Shown here: in pieces, positions 61,444-64,000 of the stretch
How positions within the stretch are numbered: position 1 is the stretch's first letter
Layout: every line of letters starts with the position of its first letter
Assembly: GCA_947450115.1 (NCBI GenBank)
Contig: CANFUE010000008.1
Coordinates: 1-64,000, forward strand
Direction of reading: 5' to 3'
Length of the DNA: 64,000 nt
Source of the DNA: Acidimicrobiaceae bacterium
GTDB taxonomy: Bacteria; Actinomycetota; Acidimicrobiia; Acidimicrobiales; Ilumatobacteraceae
Notes under the pieces: generated by a model
What the model was told of the DNA's origin: nothing
Database searches by the model: none
What the model saw: only the letters and a program-made list of their open reading frames with translations
Program-made: the position numbers and the translations under genes

Positions 61444-64000
61444 TAGAGCGCCTCGTTGCCGACAACTATTCCTCTAAACATTGCTTCTCCAGCAATGCGG
61501 GCCGACTCTCTGAGTGTTTGGTCGAGACCTACCCGTTCTATTTGGCGCAATAGGTCGACAATTTGGCGAATCGTCCGTACAAAATCTCCCGGACTCATTT
61601 CGGGAACCGTGTCGAGAACAGTAGTGAGACTTTTTCCAGAAGCCCACAGAGCAGCACATTGCGCAAAATTGGGATCGGGAAAGCGGTGGACTGGCAGACC
61701 ACTAGCAGTTTGTATGTCTTGGATCTCCATGCTGAGATCTTCCACACGTTCAACAACTTCCCTGCACTTATTGGATGGATAAGGGAGATCATCTTGGTCG
61801 CTATTACGACGTTCATAAACGACACATGACACAGCTGCTGCTAAGTCGACGGGTTTAAGCCCATCGAAAAGACCTTGTGAAATCGCTTCTGCAATGAGGA
61901 TGTCGCTCTCATGAAACACCCCGGCGAGAACAGAACCCTTTGCTGTCAAACGCCAAGATTCGATGTATTCCATTTTGCGCAACAGTTCTAATACCCGGTC
62001 AAAGGTGGCTCCCACTGATTGCTTTTCATTTTTGAGATGTCGTTCTAAGCGTTCTATGTCGTTGCGAATACGATCAGCTGCGTCGGCATGCTTCAACAAA
62101 ATGGAGATCAAGGGGTCGTTTGCTACATTCTCTGCGAGAAGAGCATCATCGTCACCTGGCCTATTGAGTCCTTCATCAGCTTGATGGGAAAACACCCAAT
62201 TGCACTCATTGATCAGCCGCGAGACTTCGCGTAATGCTCCTGGGTTCCATTGTGAGAAATCTGAGTTGAGGTCTATATGTTTGATGAAGATCGGTTCACC
62301 GACGAGATCTTCATAAAGAATGCCACGTACAGACTGTGCTGCATCGGCGGCTGTGATTTTTATACCTCTGCGTCGATTAGATGTGGCGAGAACCATAAAT
62401 TTTTGGTACGGACTACTACGTGCATTGATCTGTTCATCAGTCTTCAATGCGATGATGTCACCAGGCCGAAAAGTGTTCCATATTTGTATGGAGTCGTTCG
62501 CAGGCTTCATCTCTCCTTTTTGTCGTTGAATTCCGTGGATGCGTCGATAACTCCAAATATCTCCGTATTGAGATTGAGCTTTGTCTTCCTCAATGCGTAG
62601 TTGGTCTTTCTTCTTTTCAATAGTTGCCTGCATCGTTACAACACCGGAATTTGCCTGGTACTGGGCAAAGGAGAGGTTGAGGAGATGGCGAACTTCTCCT
62701 TCTGAGTGGCTATTGACCAAGTTGACCGTCATGTTGTAGGTCGGGCGAAATGCTGAAGTGAGATTGAAGCTTTTATTTAGCGCAAAACGACATACTTCAT
62801 CAAAGCCAACAAAAGGACTCCACAAGGTGACCGCGTGTCCAACGTCGTCTATGCCTCTGCGCCCTGCTCGTCCTGTTAGTTGTGTGAAGTCTGATGGCTT
62901 CAAAGGCACATGGTTCTCACCGGTAAACCTAGTGAGCTTGTCAATCACCACAGTGCGGGCAGGCATATTGAGGCCAACCGCGAGTGTTTCAGTAGCAAAC
63001 ACAACTTTCAACAGACCCAAAGTAAAGGCTTCCTCAACGATCTCTTTAAAAATCGGGACCATGCCAGCGTGATGTGCAGCTACGCCGGTAGCAATCAACG
63101 ATAAAAACCCTTCGAAGTCGAGAGCGTTTTTCTCGTCTGAAGAAAGAGTCTGAGCGCGGTCCTGTGCGATTTTTCGGATCTGCTCAGATTCATTTTTGGT
63201 TGCGAAAGAGAGTGAACTGCGCCGCACTCCACGCGCAGCGTCGTCGCATTGATTACGGCTAAATATGAAAAATATAGCTGGCAACATGTTTGCATTTGCC
63301 AATGCTTCAACTACTTCGTTGCGGTTAGGTGGTCCGAATCGACTCTCGGAAGTATGACGACTCTTTTTGTTTTGATTGTTATTGCGGGAAGAACCACCGT
63401 GCTTATGATCTTGCACCGCAAAAGCTTTTTTGGCGCGCGGATTCATTTGATTCTCAACGAGCGTTGGATACATCACCGTGTCGCCCGTGGCCTTATCGAA
63501 AGCCATATGGTGATGCTCGAGGTTCACCGGACGTTTAGTTTCAATTATTGCTCGGGTGTCACCACGAACGGTAGTGAGCCACTCGCTTACCTCAACCGCG
63601 TTAGATACAGTTGCTGACAAGCAAACTAGGGTTACCTCGAGCGGGAGATGAATAATTACCTCTTCCCAAACAGGACCACGATATTGATCTTGAAGAAAAT
63701 GAACTTCGTCGAGAATGACAACGGAAAGATTCTCTAGCGAGCGTGATGATGCGTAAATCATGTTGCGCAGCACTTCCGTCGTCATCACTAAAATTTTCGC
63801 ATCGGAGTTAATGCTTGTGTCTCCAGTGAGCAGCCCTACATTCTCAGATCCATAAAGTTCTTGAAAGTCATGAAACTTCTGGTTAGAGAGGGCTTTGATG
63901 GGAGCGGTGTAGAACGACTTCATTCCCTCCTTCAAAGCCTCTGAAATTGCATGCTCGGCAATGTACGTTTTTCCCGAACCTGTTGGGGCTGCTACTAAAA
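61443..64000 (-). CDS. helY: Ski2/HelY-type DEAD/DEVH helicase (5' end outside window)
   Basis: Over 850 residues are visible; the start lies beyond base 64000. Walker A VAAPTGSGKTYIAEHA is at the window edge, followed by YTAPIKALSNQKF (Ia), VMTTEVLRNM, DEVHFLQD (DEVH box), CLSATVSNAVEVSEWL (motif III), IFFIFSRNQCDDAARG, VVFATETLAVGLNMPARTVV (motif V) and QLTGRAGRRGIDDVGHAV (motif VI). The C-terminal arch-like region is typical of Mtr4/Ski2/HelY helicases. It is an ATP-dependent RNA/DNA helicase. Stop shares one base with the next gene. Confidence 0.92.
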   Translation of the reverse strand, partial: LVAAPTGSGKTYIAEHAISEALKEGMKSFYTAPIKALSNQKFHDFQELYGSENVGLLTGDTSINSDAKILVMTTEVLRNMIYASSRSLENLSVVILDEVHFLQDQYRGPVWEEVIIHLPLEVTLVCLSATVSNAVEVSEWLTTVRGDTRAIIETKRPVNLEHHHMAFDKATGDTVMYPTLVENQMNPRAKKAFAVQDHKHGGSSRNNNQNKKSRHTSESRFGPPNRNEVVEALANANMLPAIFFIFSRNQCDDAARGVRRSSLSFATKNESEQIRKIAQDRAQTLSSDEKNALDFEGFLSLIATGVAAHHAGMVPIFKEIVEEAFTLGLLKVVFATETLAVGLNMPARTVVIDKLTRFTGENHVPLKPSDFTQLTGRAGRRGIDDVGHAVTLWSPFVGFDEVCRFALNKSFNLTSAFRPTYNMTVNLVNSHSEGEVRHLLNLSFAQYQANSGVVTMQATIEKKKDQLRIEEDKAQSQYGDIWSYRRIHGIQRQKGEMKPANDSIQIWNTFRPGDIIALKTDEQINARSSPYQKFMVLATSNRRRGIKITAADAAQSVRGILYEDLVGEPIFIKHIDLNSDFSQWNPGALREVSRLINECNWVFSHQADEGLNRPGDDDALLAENVANDPLISILLKHADAADRIRNDIERLERHLKNEKQSVGATFDRVLELLRKMEYIESWRLTAKGSVLAGVFHESDILIAEAISQGLFDGLKPVDLAAAVSCVVYERRNSDQDDLPYPSNKCREVVERVEDLSMEIQDIQTASGLPVHRFPDPNFAQCAALWASGKSLTTVLDTVPEMSPGDFVRTIRQIVDLLRQIERVGLDQTLRESARIAGEAMFRGIVVGNEAL

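Overview
The window is a 64 kb chromosomal segment of a low-to-moderate GC actinobacterium. The gene set is actinobacterial: WhiB, a GarA-like FHA protein next to a FtsR-type MerR regulator and a bifunctional nuclease, a HelY/Ski2-type helicase, a DUF4193-like acidic protein, DUF5522, and three LLM-class flavin/F420-type oxidoreductases. Gene order is partly that of Mycobacterium (tlyA-nadK-recN-pyrG-NUDIX-xerD, scpA-scpB-rluB, and pgsA-gcvH-garA-ftsR-bfn-merR). Base composition, compact spacing and enzyme content fit an aquatic Acidimicrobiia-like lineage best, but that placement is inference. No prophage, insertion sequence or CRISPR array was seen.

Layout. Bases 1-652 hold the 3' end of a 23S rRNA, a 5S rRNA and a strong terminator. 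Bases 700-20200 are mostly plus-strand housekeeping genes: MarC, TPR protein, SSB-like protein, class I aldolase, HAD phosphatase, TlyA, NAD kinase, RecN, CTP synthase, NUDIX, XerD, condensin subunits ScpA/ScpB, RluB, and the aromatic pathway enzymes TyrA and AroA. Bases 20200-30400 are accessory metabolism, mainly minus strand: a carotenoid-type oxidoreductase, creatininase-family hydrolase, a NitT/TauT-type ABC transporter with a cytosine-deaminase-like amidohydrolase and an LLM monooxygenase, a glycerophosphodiesterase and an acyl-CoA ligase. Bases 30400-40500 hold acyl-CoA dehydrogenase, IspH, a DUF512 radical-SAM-like protein with Der GTPase, tRNA-Pro, an L,D-transpeptidase, SRAP and HIT proteins. 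Bases 40500-48430 are the glycine cleavage region: pgsA, gcvH, garA, ftsR, bfn, merR and gcvT on plus, then convergent gcvP on minus behind a tandem glycine riboswitch. Bases 48430-64000 carry PLP enzymes, WhiB, PrmA, a gamma carbonic anhydrase, crotonase, several lineage proteins, a duplicated ThyX, an M20 hydrolase and the C-terminal part of HelY, which runs off the window.

Regulation. Many operon-first genes have a TANNNT hexamer ending exactly 6 nt before the start codon and no Shine-Dalgarno sequence, the geometry of leaderless transcription. Internal operon genes instead use start/stop overlaps or visible Shine-Dalgarno sites. Five convergent gene pairs share a CTAA tetramer as overlapping stop codons, so most convergent junctions have no room for intrinsic terminators; the exception is a strong bidirectional terminator at 22612-22646.

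The most interesting items are the tandem ThyX protein whose two halves keep complementary parts of the ThyX motif, the transporter/amidohydrolase/LLM/creatininase cluster of unknown substrate, the glycine riboswitch unit that also includes an unknown 70-residue protein, the zinc-ribbon form of GarA, and the uniform leaderless promoter geometry.
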